Shown here piece after piece: positions 7,162 to 14,922 of a DNA stretch of 21,648 bases. The notes beneath the pieces were generated by a model. It ran no database searches and had not been told where the DNA came from. It saw only the letters and a list, made by a program, of their open reading frames with translations. The stretch lies in NCBI GenBank assembly GCA_038235385.1, contig JBBSTY010000065.1, positions 1 to 21,648 of the forward strand, written 5' to 3'. This DNA is from JBBSTY01 sp038235385. Its GTDB lineage: Bacteria; Actinomycetota; Acidimicrobiia; Acidimicrobiales; Acidimicrobilacustridaceae. The position numbers were made by a program, and so were the translations under genes. Position 1 is the first letter of the stretch. The number at the start of each line of letters is the position of its first letter.

Positions 7162-9762
7162 TCACCGACGGGGAGGGACGACCGCGCTGACCGGCGCCAC
7201 TGCGCAACGACAGCCCGGGCGGGTCGGGGGTTGACGGTGACCGTGCCCGAACAGGTCGCCTGCGCCGACATCGGCGACCGCCACGCACGACGGGCACGAG
7301 CGCAGCCCGGCATCGGGCTCCGTCGACGGCGTTCGGCCCGAACCGGATGCGCCCGAGCGCCCGGCTCCGGGAGCGGGGGACGCCACCACCCATCGCAGGG
7401 GCGTGCCGGGAACGACCGCTGCGATCAGTCCACGATGGCCCACGACGAGCACCGTGTGTTCGGTGGGCACCTGGACCTGCACGCCACGTCGTGCCCGGTA
7501 CGCCGACTTGACCGCGCTCACGAGCGCATCGATCGGCGCCGAGTCTGCGCGAGCGGCCGGCGCGGCGTCGCTCGCGGGCCCGGCGGGCTCCTGCGGCGAT
7601 GCGGCGAGTGCCTTGTGGTAGCGGGCGAACGCCCGGTCGAGACGCTCCTCGAGCGGTTCGGTGATCACCTGGGCCAGACCGGCAGCGGCTCGATGGATCT
7701 CGGTGGCGCCAACCGCGTCGGCGGTGCGATCCGATTCCGAACCCCCATCGACGAGTGAAGCTCCCGCCGCCCCAGCGGTGACCAGCGGAGGCGTGACCGC
7801 AGCCACCAGATCACGACGTCGCGTTGCGGCGTCATGGAGCTGGTCGGCGCGGGCCGGAAGGGTCTCCGACCCACCGATCGCGTCGAGCAACGCATCCTCG
7901 TCGTCGGCGAGCGCCGCCTTCAACCGTCGACGCAGGGCTCGCAACGCCGGCGCCAGCGCGGCATCCCGCCGCTCGAGCCACACGACCTCGAGATCGACCT
8001 CGCGCGCCGGCAGGACGGCCCCACGATCGACGAGCGGTGCCCCGAGCTCCGCCGCACCCGGAGCCGGGGCGTCGAAGAGCGACGGCTGACGGGACTCGCC
8101 GGAGCGCAGCCGTGCGAAGACGTCCGATGCGGAGGCCGTCGAGCGGGCGCGACGAGACACATGTCGGCTGGCCGCGGGTGCGGTCTCGGCCCCGGGGGGC
8201 AGCACGCGAACCGCTGATGACCACCGTCCTTCGAACTCGACCGGATCAGGCGCACGTCGGCCCGACCGCACGCCACCAGGCGCCGCCGACGCCGCCGGCT
8301 CGTCCTCGCCGCCCACCGCACCCAGAGCCGGACCCGGACCTGGCGACGCGGCATCGAGCACCGGCACCGCATCGCCACCGACAAGTTCGCCGGGCTCGGA
8401 CCGCTCGACATCGCCACCGGCAGGTTCGGCGGGCTCGAACACCTCGACATCGTCGGCGGCGGGTTCGGCCGGCTCGGACAGGTCGGCGGCGTCGGTCGGG
8501 TCGGCGACGATGTCGATCGGCTGGTGGTCACCGGTGCCGTCGCCCAGATCGGGCACCACGGTGGCGTCTGCACCTGCGCCCGAACCCGAGGAGCGCGACC
8601 CGGCATCGTCGCTGGCGTGGCTCCGCCCGGCGACCCCCGCGACGTCGGCCTGGTCGCTGATCGGCTGCGCGTCGGCGTGAGCGTCGTCGGCGGGCCCAGA
8701 GCTCGACGGCGAGGTGGCGAGCAGGGCGACCGGATCGGCTCCGAGCGCGATCACGACGTCCTCGAGCTGCTGATCGCGTTCCGCGTCGGCGCGTTCAGCG
8801 GCCGCCCTCGCTGCGGCACGAGCTTCGTCGAGGGTGCGGTCGAGCTCGTCGGTGGCTCCCGCCAGGCTGGCCTCGACGACCTCGTACGCCGAACGGAGCC
8901 GGACTCGTCCTGCCTCGAGCTGCTCGACCTGGCGGCGGAGCAGCTTGCGACGCCGGATCAGCTCGGCGAGCAGCTCGTCGCGTGCGGCGGTCGCTGCGTC
9001 GACGAGCTGACGGGCCTCTTCCTCGCCGGCGACAACCTGGGCGGCGGCCTCGTTGCGGGCGTGCAGCACGGCGGACGCGCCCTCCTCGAACGCGTCGGCC
9101 AGGATCGCCTCGGCCCGTGCCTGCGCCTGCTTGATGGCGTCGGCCGCCTCGAGGAGTCGTTCGGCGACCGCATCGTCGGCGTCACGGGTGCGCTGCAGCA
9201 GCTGCGCCTCGGCATCGGCACGGATCAGCCGGGCCTGCTCGCGTGCCGCGGTCAGGACCTGATCGGCCTCCTGCTCGGCGCGGACGCCGATCTCGACGGC
9301 GGCGTGGCGGGCCGCCTCGACGATGCGGACCGTCTCCTCGCCGACCATCGCCGCCACGTCGGGATCGCCGGCGGGTCGTTCGGGCTCGGCGATCGGCGCG
9401 TGACCGACGCCGGGGGACGCGGCCGCGGGGTCAGCCCGATCGTCACCCGTCGACGTGAGCGGGGTGTCCGGGGTGAGCGACGCCACCGACTCGAGGTCGG
9501 CCTGGAGCTCGTCGGCTCGGCACATCGCCTCCTTGGCCCGGTACTCGGCATGGTCGAGGGCCGCGTGGAGGTCGGCCTCGCGCTCGCGCAGCTCCTGGAC
9601 CAGCGAACGCAACTGGAGGACCTCGTCACCGAGCTCGGCGACGACCTCGTCGACCTGATCGGGGTCGTACCCGCGGCGCGCCACACCGAACGACACGGCG
9701 CGTCGACGGTCACCGTCGGGATCGCGCGTGGCGTCAGGGGTCGCAGAAGGATCGGATGCCAC
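7162..9762 (-). CDS. DivIVA-like coiled-coil protein with Cys-rich C-terminal tail
   Basis: This is an 866-residue protein; the start is a GTG at 9762 with no clear Shine-Dalgarno, so it is uncertain. Residues 23-45 carry the DivIVA-type signature VSFGVARRGYDPDQVDEVV, which in DivIVA/Wag31 leads into a coiled coil that senses membrane curvature. Ala/Glu/Arg-rich coiled coils span about 36-90 and 140-340. Residues 345-530 are acidic, Pro/Ala-rich and low in complexity, with a 13-residue tandem repeat. A second helical region runs about 575-780. The C-terminus has TPLRWVV, then CPSC (823-826), QPPTRPGCRC (844-853) and a hydrophobic end. The last part resembles the CxxC...PPxHPxCRC ending found in phage Mu-F-type head proteins and in uncharacterised actinobacterial proteins. 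A role in polar growth or division scaffolding is inferred. Confidence 0.8.
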   Translation of the reverse strand: MASDPSATPDATRDPDGDRRRAVSFGVARRGYDPDQVDEVVAELGDEVLQLRSLVQELREREADLHAALDHAEYRAKEAMCRADELQADLESVASLTPDTPLTSTGDDRADPAAASPGVGHAPIAEPERPAGDPDVAAMVGEETVRIVEAARHAAVEIGVRAEQEADQVLTAAREQARLIRADAEAQLLQRTRDADDAVAERLLEAADAIKQAQARAEAILADAFEEGASAVLHARNEAAAQVVAGEEEARQLVDAATAARDELLAELIRRRKLLRRQVEQLEAGRVRLRSAYEVVEASLAGATDELDRTLDEARAAARAAAERADAERDQQLEDVVIALGADPVALLATSPSSSGPADDAHADAQPISDQADVAGVAGRSHASDDAGSRSSGSGAGADATVVPDLGDGTGDHQPIDIVADPTDAADLSEPAEPAADDVEVFEPAEPAGGDVERSEPGELVGGDAVPVLDAASPGPGPALGAVGGEDEPAASAAPGGVRSGRRAPDPVEFEGRWSSAVRVLPPGAETAPAASRHVSRRARSTASASDVFARLRSGESRQPSLFDAPAPGAAELGAPLVDRGAVLPAREVDLEVVWLERRDAALAPALRALRRRLKAALADDEDALLDAIGGSETLPARADQLHDAATRRRDLVAAVTPPLVTAGAAGASLVDGGSESDRTADAVGATEIHRAAAGLAQVITEPLEERLDRAFARYHKALAASPQEPAGPASDAAPAARADSAPIDALVSAVKSAYRARRGVQVQVPTEHTVLVVGHRGLIAAVVPGTPLRWVVASPAPGAGRSGASGSGRTPSTEPDAGLRSCPSCVAVADVGAGDLFGHGHRQPPTRPGCRCAVAPVSAVVPPRR
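8371..8487. repeat. Three 39-bp tandem coding repeats
   Basis: Imperfect 39-bp units start at 8371, 8410 and 8449. Each contains gttcgSsSggctcgRa at the same offset (8385, 8424, 8463). On the minus strand they encode three 13-residue acidic units of the type SEPAEPAxDDVEV in the disordered middle of the DivIVA-like protein. Confidence 0.75.
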
Positions 9763-9907
9763 GGGGTCCGATCATAGGCAGAACCGAACACCCCGTCGTC
9801 CTCGACCGACCGCTCGGGCCGCCACCGCCCTCGGTGCGCCCTGGACGCGCCCCGACACCCTCGCGACGTCTCGAACCGCGTGCCCGCCGACGCCGCTCGC
9901 CCGACGA

Positions 9908-11125
9908 TCAGGGGCCGGTCGGTGCCGTCGAGCCGGCGGTCGCGCTGGCCGCCTGCTCGATGACGTCGGTGTCGCCGCCGAGGCCCGCCAGCGCGTCGAT
10001 GGCCTCGTCGATCGTCCGAACACCGATGATCTGGAGGTCGGGTTCGGCGAAGCGCCGAGCTTCGTCGGCTTCGTCGGCAGGGACGATGAACACACGCACC
10101 CCCGACCGGGAGGCCAGGTAGGTCTTCTGCTGGATGCCCCCGATGCGCCCGACCTTGCCGTCGAGGTCCATCGTGCCCGTCACCGCCACCCGGTTCCCGC
10201 CGGTCAGGCTTCCGGGGGTGAGCACATCCATGATGCCGAGGGTGAGCGCCAACCCGGCCGACGGCCCACCGACGTCCTGTGAATCGATGGCGATCGAGAC
10301 CGGGAGGTCGAACTGGGTGTCGCGGGTCCCCAGGGACACGCCGAGCATCGCCTGGCTGTCGTCGTCGGGACGCGTGCCGAGGGCCACGACCTCGTCGCGA
10401 GGTGCACCCTTGATCCCCTCCGGCGAGATGGGTTCGACCCGGATGGTGACGGTGTCGCCCGGGTGGTGCGACCCGATCGCTGCGACGGCCTCGCCGGCGG
10501 TGGTGATCGGCGCGCTGTCGATGGCGACGATCGTGTCGTTCGCCTCGAGGACGCCGTCGGCGGGCGTGTCGGGACCGACGCCTCGAACGACGGCGCCCGT
10601 CCCCGTCACCTCGATGTCGTACCCGAGCTGGCGGAGCGCGACGACCTCGGCGATCTGCTTGGCATCGTCCATCGCCTCGAGGTTGAGCTGACGGATCTCC
10701 TCGGCGGTCGACCCGCGCTCCACCTGGTCCGCGTCGACGATCTCGACGGCCGGGTCGAGCTTGGCCAGTCCGAGCTCGAGGAGGGAGACCTTCTTGGAGG
10801 ACACCGTGGTGAACTCGATCGGCCCGTCGTCGGCGAAGGTGGGCGCCCCGTCGACCGAGATCAGGGGCTGGGTGGCGTACAGGGTGCCCGGCGCGAACCG
10901 GTAGTACGGGAGGCGGATGAACGCCGCGGCCACGAGCATCGCCACGACCACCCCGACGATCGAGCCGATGACGTAGGAGCGCGTTCGTCGTCGCCGTCGC
11001 ACCCGCGCCTGATCGGGCGCGCCGTCGGATCCGCCGGGCAGCTCATCTGCGGGACGTGGATCGTCGGCTTCGGCTGTCGGCGGTACGCTCGAATCCACCA
11101 TGTCCTCGTCGTCGGCCGGGCCCAT
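9908..11125 (-). CDS. Membrane-anchored PDZ-Lon (S16) serine protease
   Basis: Counted from ATG at 11125 the product is 405 residues; a GTG at 11152 and an ATG at 11101 are alternatives, and an AGGAG sits 15 nt upstream of 11125. A short acidic tail and RRRRR lead into one transmembrane helix (about 51-70), so the body is extracytoplasmic. A PDZ domain covers about 165-235 (GTGAVVRGVGPDTPADGVLEANDTIVAIDS). The S16 domain follows with the catalytic Ser289 in GGPSAG and Lys334 in GRIGGIQQK, the Ser-Lys dyad of Lon-type proteases. The family matches Bacillus YlbL and related actinobacterial proteases, which do not need ATP. Substrates are unknown; YlbL is linked to cell-division inhibitor turnover. 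It is divergent from the small membrane protein gene at 11263. Confidence 0.9.
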   Translation of the reverse strand: MGPADDEDMVDSSVPPTAEADDPRPADELPGGSDGAPDQARVRRRRRTRSYVIGSIVGVVVAMLVAAAFIRLPYYRFAPGTLYATQPLISVDGAPTFADDGPIEFTTVSSKKVSLLELGLAKLDPAVEIVDADQVERGSTAEEIRQLNLEAMDDAKQIAEVVALRQLGYDIEVTGTGAVVRGVGPDTPADGVLEANDTIVAIDSAPITTAGEAVAAIGSHHPGDTVTIRVEPISPEGIKGAPRDEVVALGTRPDDDSQAMLGVSLGTRDTQFDLPVSIAIDSQDVGGPSAGLALTLGIMDVLTPGSLTGGNRVAVTGTMDLDGKVGRIGGIQQKTYLASRSGVRVFIVPADEADEARRFAEPDLQIIGVRTIDEAIDALAGLGGDTDVIEQAASATAGSTAPTGP

Positions 11126-11262
11126 CGCCGGCCCGGAGCTCTCCTGATGCACGTCGCTCGGTCACACCATGCCACCGATGAGCGGTGGTTCGACACCGCA
11201 CCGCGGCACCTCGCGCCACGCGTCGACTCTTCCACGTCGTCGGACGTCGAAAGGTTCCCACG

Positions 11263-11496
11263 ATGAGCGGGTCGGCGCGGCGATCCACCCGCCGCACGCG
11301 TCCGGAGCCGGTGGTCGCCGTGGTGAGCCCGTACGCCGACGAGGACGACGCGCGGGTCTCCCCCACGGCCACCGAACGGCTGCGAGGGCTGCTCGGCATG
11401 AGCGCGCTGATCGTCATCTCGGGCGTCGCCCTCGCCGTGCTGGTAGCGGTGGTGCTGCTGGCGCTGGCCGTCTTCGTCGCCACCACCTTCAACTGA
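11263..11496 (+). CDS. Small C-terminally anchored membrane protein
   Basis: ATG at 11263 is chosen because GAAAGG (11249-11254) lies 8 nt upstream, rejecting an upstream in-frame GTG/ATG extension. The 77-residue product has an Arg-rich, Pro-containing N-terminal half (SARRSTRRTRPEP) and a middle with SPYADEDDARVSP. One long hydrophobic helix near the C-terminus (LIVISGVALAVLVAVVLLAL) ends in FVATTFN. This predicts a tail-anchored or single-pass membrane protein with a basic cytoplasmic part. It shares an intergenic region of about 137 bp with the divergent PDZ protease. I do not recognise a family. Confidence 0.75.
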   Translation: MSGSARRSTRRTRPEPVVAVVSPYADEDDARVSPTATERLRGLLGMSALIVISGVALAVLVAVVLLALAVFVATTFN

Positions 11497-11784
11497 TCCA
11501 CGAACACGAGACCATCTCGGACTGGCCATGCGGCACGACGGGGGCCTGGCAACTGATCGACCGGCAACGGATCGACCGGCGGACGCCCCACGGGAGCAAC
11601 CGCTCGGACCCGCCGAGCCCACCAGGGCGTGGAACCAGAGATCGGCCGGGGTGGTGACGACATCATCCGAGGTCGGCGTGAGCCGATGGCGAGGTCGGAT
11701 CGTCCAGGACCATGCGGTCCCGCCGGAACCTCGGTGACGCCACCGCAGGTCCGCTGGGCTACAACAGGGCCGAAGGAGCGGCGC
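11497..11784. other. Non-coding interval before the HEAT-repeat gene
   Basis: I see no supported gene in these 288 bp; long open frames here are products of high GC. The only local structure noticed is a short direct repeat, gatcgaccggc, at about 11556 and 11571. It probably carries the promoter for the small ORF and HEAT gene, but no convincing -35/-10 pair was identified. Confidence 0.4.
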
Positions 11785-11886
11785 ATGGCCATGGCACCCA
11801 CCCCCACGAAGGCCGCGTCGGCGGCCGCAGCACCACGTCGTCGGCCGGCGGCTGCGCCGATGTGCGCTCCGCGTGCCCGACCATGA
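11785..11886 (+). CDS. Possible 33-residue leader ORF coupled to the HEAT gene
   Basis: The best ribosome binding site in this interval, AAGGAG at 11773-11778, is 6 nt before ATG at 11785. That ATG opens a 33-residue ORF rich in Ala, Pro and Arg (MAMAPTPTKAASAAAAPRRR...). Its TGA (11884-11886) overlaps the ATG of the HEAT gene as ATGA. The HEAT gene has no Shine-Dalgarno of its own. The arrangement suggests translational coupling. The peptide itself looks like low-complexity sequence and may have no function beyond being translated. Confidence 0.4.
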   Translation: MAMAPTPTKAASAAAAPRRRPAAAPMCAPRARP

Positions 11887-12593
11887 CCGCGATGTCGGAA
11901 CGTTCCGGGCGGCGGCGCGCCGCCGCGCTCGCCGGTCACGGGGACGGCGGTGCCTCGATCCGTGCTTTCCTCGATGACGGGGACAGCGGTGTTCGCGCGA
12001 CCGCGTTGCGGGGTCTGCGCCGCCGCGGGACGCTGACCATCGTCGACGTGGCGCATGCCGCCGACGACGACTCCGCCGAGGTGCGCCGGGCTGCCGCCGA
12101 GGTCGTCGCCCAGGGCCCGGACTCGGTCGAGGCCGAACGCGATGCGCTCGCCGTCGTGCTCGAGGGCCTGCTCGCCGACGCCGATCCGTCCGTGGTCGAG
12201 GTCGCGGCGTGGGCCACGGGCGAGTGGGTGGGGGCGATCATCGAATCCGAAGACGAGCTCCCCTCGGTGGATCTCGTCCCGACGCTGGTGGCCGTGACCG
12301 CCGAGCACCCCGACGCCCTGTGCCGCGAGGCGGCCGTGGCGGCACTCGGCGCGATCGGCGATCCGGCCGCGCTCCCCGTCATCCTGGCGGCCACGCGGGA
12401 CAAGGCCACCGTGCGACGTCGGGCGGTGATCGCGCTGGCCCCGTTCGAGGGCGACGACGTGGACGAGGCGCTCGAACGGGCGCTCGGCGATCGCGACTGG
12501 CAGGTCCGCCAGGCGGCCGAGGACCTGCTCGCCGATCCTGACGAAGACGACGATCACGACGTCCACGACGACGAGGGCGAACCCAGGGGGTGA
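11883..12593 (+). CDS. HEAT-repeat protein
   Basis: The 236-residue product consists of HEAT/PBS-lyase-type helical repeats. Units are visible at about 24-47 (AFLDDGDSGVRATALRGL), 52-76 (VAHAADDDSAEVRRAAAEVV), 94-117 (LLADADPSVVEVAAWATGEW), 135-160 (VAVTAEHPDALCREAAVAAL), 165-190 and 195-216 (ALERALGDRDWQVRQAAEDL). Each has the D-x-x-x-VR-x-x-A/A signature. The C-terminus (218-236) is a highly acidic Asp/Glu/His tail. Such repeats bind proteins; no enzymatic motif is present and the partner is unknown. ATG 11883 and ATG 11892 are alternatives; 11883 overlaps the upstream small ORF as ATGA. It converges on the crotonase gene with only 9 bp between stop codons. Confidence 0.85.
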   Translation: MTAMSERSGRRRAAALAGHGDGGASIRAFLDDGDSGVRATALRGLRRRGTLTIVDVAHAADDDSAEVRRAAAEVVAQGPDSVEAERDALAVVLEGLLADADPSVVEVAAWATGEWVGAIIESEDELPSVDLVPTLVAVTAEHPDALCREAAVAALGAIGDPAALPVILAATRDKATVRRRAVIALAPFEGDDVDEALERALGDRDWQVRQAAEDLLADPDEDDDHDVHDDEGEPRG

Positions 12594-12602
12594 GCCGGAC
12601 CG

Positions 12603-13373
12603 TCAGGCGTCCCAGACCGGGGGTCGCTTGTCGAGGAAGGAGGCGACCCCCTCGCGCGCCGCCGGCGTCTGGCTCGCCGCCGCCATCACCTCGATGGCGT
12701 AGGCGTAGGCCTGCGGCTGATCCATGCCGATCTGGGTGTAGAACGCCTGCTTGCCGAGCGCCCGGGAAGCCGCGCTCCCGCGGGTCGCTCGACGGAGCAG
12801 CTCGTCGACCGCCGCATCGAGCTCGCCGTCGGGCACGACCCGGTTGACGAGACCCCACGCGAGGCCCGTGGCCGCGTCGATCGGATCGCCGGTGAGGCCC
12901 AGCTCCAGCGCGTGCTTGCGGCTGACGGCTCGGCCCACGGCCACGAGCGGGGTGGTGCAGAACCAGCCCCCCTTGCCTCCCGGCACCGCGAACCCGGCGG
13001 ACTCGGCCGCCACGGCGAGATCGCACGAGGCGACGAGCTGGCACCCGGCAGCGGTGGCCAGACCGTGGACCCGCGCCACCACCACCTGAGGGATGGACTG
13101 GATAAGGTCCATCACGTCGGTGCAGGTGCGCAGGAGCGCCCGCATGGTGGTCAGGTCGGCACCGACCATGTCGGCGAAGTCGTGACCCGCGCTGAACACC
13201 GGACCGTTGCCGCCGAGGACGACGCCGGTGGCGTCGCTCGCCCCCGCCGCCTCGAACGCCTCGCGGAGCTCCACCAGATGCGCCGACGACAGCGCGTTGC
13301 GCTGTCGGGGCCGGTTCATGGTGATGCGGATCACGGACTCGGACCGCTCGACCTCGATGTGCTCGTACCCCAT
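12603..13373 (-). CDS. ECHDC3-like crotonase-fold protein lacking catalytic Glu residues
   Basis: ATG at 13373 is preceded by a strong GGGAGGAT Shine-Dalgarno. The 256-residue length is typical of the enoyl-CoA hydratase/isomerase superfamily. The N-terminus has VIRITMNRPRQRNALS (14-29). The first oxyanion-hole segment is FSAGHDFADM (60-69) and the second is HGLATAAGCQLVASCDLA (103-120). Where enoyl-CoA hydratase has Glu144 (GCELA) this protein has Gln112, and where it has Glu164 (xPE) it has Gly132 (VPGG). AAGCQLVASCD and the FCTTP motif match the ECHDC3 subgroup. It should bind an acyl-CoA thioester, but hydratase activity is unlikely. The true reaction is unknown. Confidence 0.9.
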   Translation of the reverse strand: MGYEHIEVERSESVIRITMNRPRQRNALSSAHLVELREAFEAAGASDATGVVLGGNGPVFSAGHDFADMVGADLTTMRALLRTCTDVMDLIQSIPQVVVARVHGLATAAGCQLVASCDLAVAAESAGFAVPGGKGGWFCTTPLVAVGRAVSRKHALELGLTGDPIDAATGLAWGLVNRVVPDGELDAAVDELLRRATRGSAASRALGKQAFYTQIGMDQPQAYAYAIEVMAAASQTPAAREGVASFLDKRPPVWDA

Positions 13374-13427
13374 GGTGGATCCTCCCTCGATCGTCTCGAC
13401 GCACCGTACCCACGGGGCTCGGACCTC

Positions 13428-13462
13428 GACGCGCCGCCCATGCGCCGTTGACGCGCCGCCCA
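13428..13462. promoter_or_regulatory. Paired 13-bp direct repeats upstream of the crotonase gene
   Basis: gacgcgccgccca occurs perfectly at 13428-13440 and 13450-13462, period 22 bp, about two helical turns, 55-89 bp upstream of the crotonase start. Two identical sites on the same DNA face are typical of binding by a dimeric or tandem regulator. No regulator gene is in the window. Confidence 0.5.
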
Positions 13463-13488
13463 CGAACCGACCCGTCGTGGGAACGGGA

Positions 13489-13514
13489 ACGGCCGGCCCT
13501 CGCGGGCCGGCCGT
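13489..13514 (-). terminator. Strong hairpin ending the transporter operon
   Basis: A perfect 11-bp GC stem (acggccggccc / gggccggccgt) with a 4-nt loop begins 25 bp after the substrate-binding protein stop. There is no U-tract on the minus-strand side (the next bases are TCCCGTTCCC), so it is of the U-less hairpin class often seen after actinobacterial operons. Confidence 0.65.
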
Positions 13515-13539
13515 CGCCGTGATGTCAAGTGCGGGTGGA

Positions 13540-14853
13540 CTAGTTGTTGAACTCGTAGTCCTTGGCCGCCTGGCTGCTGAAGTTCGCGTCCAGGGCCTTG
13601 AGGGCACCCGGAACGGAGGGATCGACGCCGAAGACGGTCGAGGTGCGCGGCGGGTTGCGATCCGCCGCTTCACCGTAGGCGTAGTCGCCCAGGAGACCGC
13701 CGAAGGTCAGCTCCGAGATCTCGTGGGAGGCCTGGAGGATCCCTGCGGGGCTGAGGTCGCCGTCGGCAACCGCCTTCTCGAGGATCTGGGAGGCCGCCCA
13801 GGCCTGCGAGTACCCGAAGGCGAAGTAGATGTCGGGCTTCTGGTCCGGCGCGAACTTGGCCATGTCGTCGAGCATCTGCTTCATGCCGGGAACCGTCTCG
13901 TCACCCCACTGCGGGCCCTCGGACAGGAGCAGGAAGTTGGCCTGCAGGTACGGGGCGAGGTCCGCCGCCGGGTTGCCGAAGGCGCTGAGCCACGTGGGCG
14001 ACTGCCCGAGCCACTTGGGAGCGAAGCCACGACCGGCCGCGCCGGAGAGCACCGGCGAGGTCTCGGTGGGCAGGCCCACGAAGAGGACGATCTCGCAGTT
14101 GGCGCCCTGGAGCTGGTTGAGCTGCGCGGTGAAGTCGGCGTCGCCCTGCTTGAACGTGGCGCGTGACGCGATCTCGAAGCCCATCTTCTCGGAGGCGAAC
14201 TCGAGACCTTCCATGCCGGCCTCGCCGTACGGGTCGTCCTTGGTGAGGGCGCACACGGTCTTGTTCTTGGCGTCGAGCTCACGGACGGCGTAGTCCATGC
14301 CGTTGATGACCTGCACCTGGTAGGGGCCGCCGATCGGCATCAGATCCGGCTCACGGACCCAGAACGAGTCGAGCGACGCCGGGCCGGCGAGCATCTTGTC
14401 GGCCGCGAGCTGCGGGAGGATGGCCTGCACGACGCCGGTTCCGAGGATCTGGACGTACATGGCGACGTCGGCCTTGCTCGCCTGGTACTGCTGCACGGCG
14501 GTGGGTGCCTCGTACTTGCTGTCGAGGACCTCGAGCTCCAGCTTGTACTTGCCGGCGATGCCGCCCTTGGCGTTGACTGCATCGACGTAGGCCTGGTTGC
14601 CGGCGGTGAGTGGGTTCCCGATCACCGCCGCGGACCCGGTGGTGGGCGTGATGACCCCGAGCTTGATGGTGGTGCCGTCGAAGCCGGGTCCGGCCGACGG
14701 TGGTGCGGCGGTGCCGCCGTTGCCACCGGAACCGCCGGAGTTGCCTCCGCCGCTGGTTGCCTTGTCGTCACTCCGACCGCAGGCTGCCGCAACGGTCGCC
14801 AACATGACGACCAGTGCGATGCCAGCTGCTCGGAACGTTCGTGTGTTTCTCAT
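13540..14853 (-). CDS. ABC transporter substrate-binding lipoprotein (LIV/HAAT type)
   Basis: ATG at 14853 follows AGAAGGGGG. The 437-residue product has a lipoprotein signal peptide (MRNTRTFRAAG..., hydrophobic core, TVAAAC with lipid Cys25) and a Gly/Ser-rich linker. A periplasmic-binding-protein type I fold then starts with IKLGVITPTTGSAAVIG. Middle motifs include ALTKDDPYGEAGMEGLEFASEKMGFE, typical of receptor-type ligand-binding proteins in branched-chain amino acid ABC systems. It captures the ligand outside the cell and delivers it to LivHM. It is the last gene of the operon, 69 bp after livM, and is followed by the hairpin at 13489-13514. The specific ligand cannot be read from the sequence; see the operon's acyl-CoA synthetase. 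Confidence 0.92.
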   Translation of the reverse strand: MRNTRTFRAAGIALVVMLATVAAACGRSDDKATSGGGNSGGSGGNGGTAAPPSAGPGFDGTTIKLGVITPTTGSAAVIGNPLTAGNQAYVDAVNAKGGIAGKYKLELEVLDSKYEAPTAVQQYQASKADVAMYVQILGTGVVQAILPQLAADKMLAGPASLDSFWVREPDLMPIGGPYQVQVINGMDYAVRELDAKNKTVCALTKDDPYGEAGMEGLEFASEKMGFEIASRATFKQGDADFTAQLNQLQGANCEIVLFVGLPTETSPVLSGAAGRGFAPKWLGQSPTWLSAFGNPAADLAPYLQANFLLLSEGPQWGDETVPGMKQMLDDMAKFAPDQKPDIYFAFGYSQAWAASQILEKAVADGDLSPAGILQASHEISELTFGGLLGDYAYGEAADRNPPRTSTVFGVDPSVPGALKALDANFSSQAAKDYEFNN

Positions 14854-14922
14854 GGTCCCCCTTCTCTCGTGTGCTAGGTGATGGTGCGCTGTCGGAGGGA
14901 TGACGCGCACCCTGAACCCATC

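Noticed and set aside
11043..12566. A 507-codon minus-strand frame over the HEAT-repeat gene and upstream gap
   Set aside because: The plus-strand HEAT repeats are clear and periodic; the minus frame is their complement and also crosses the small membrane protein gene.
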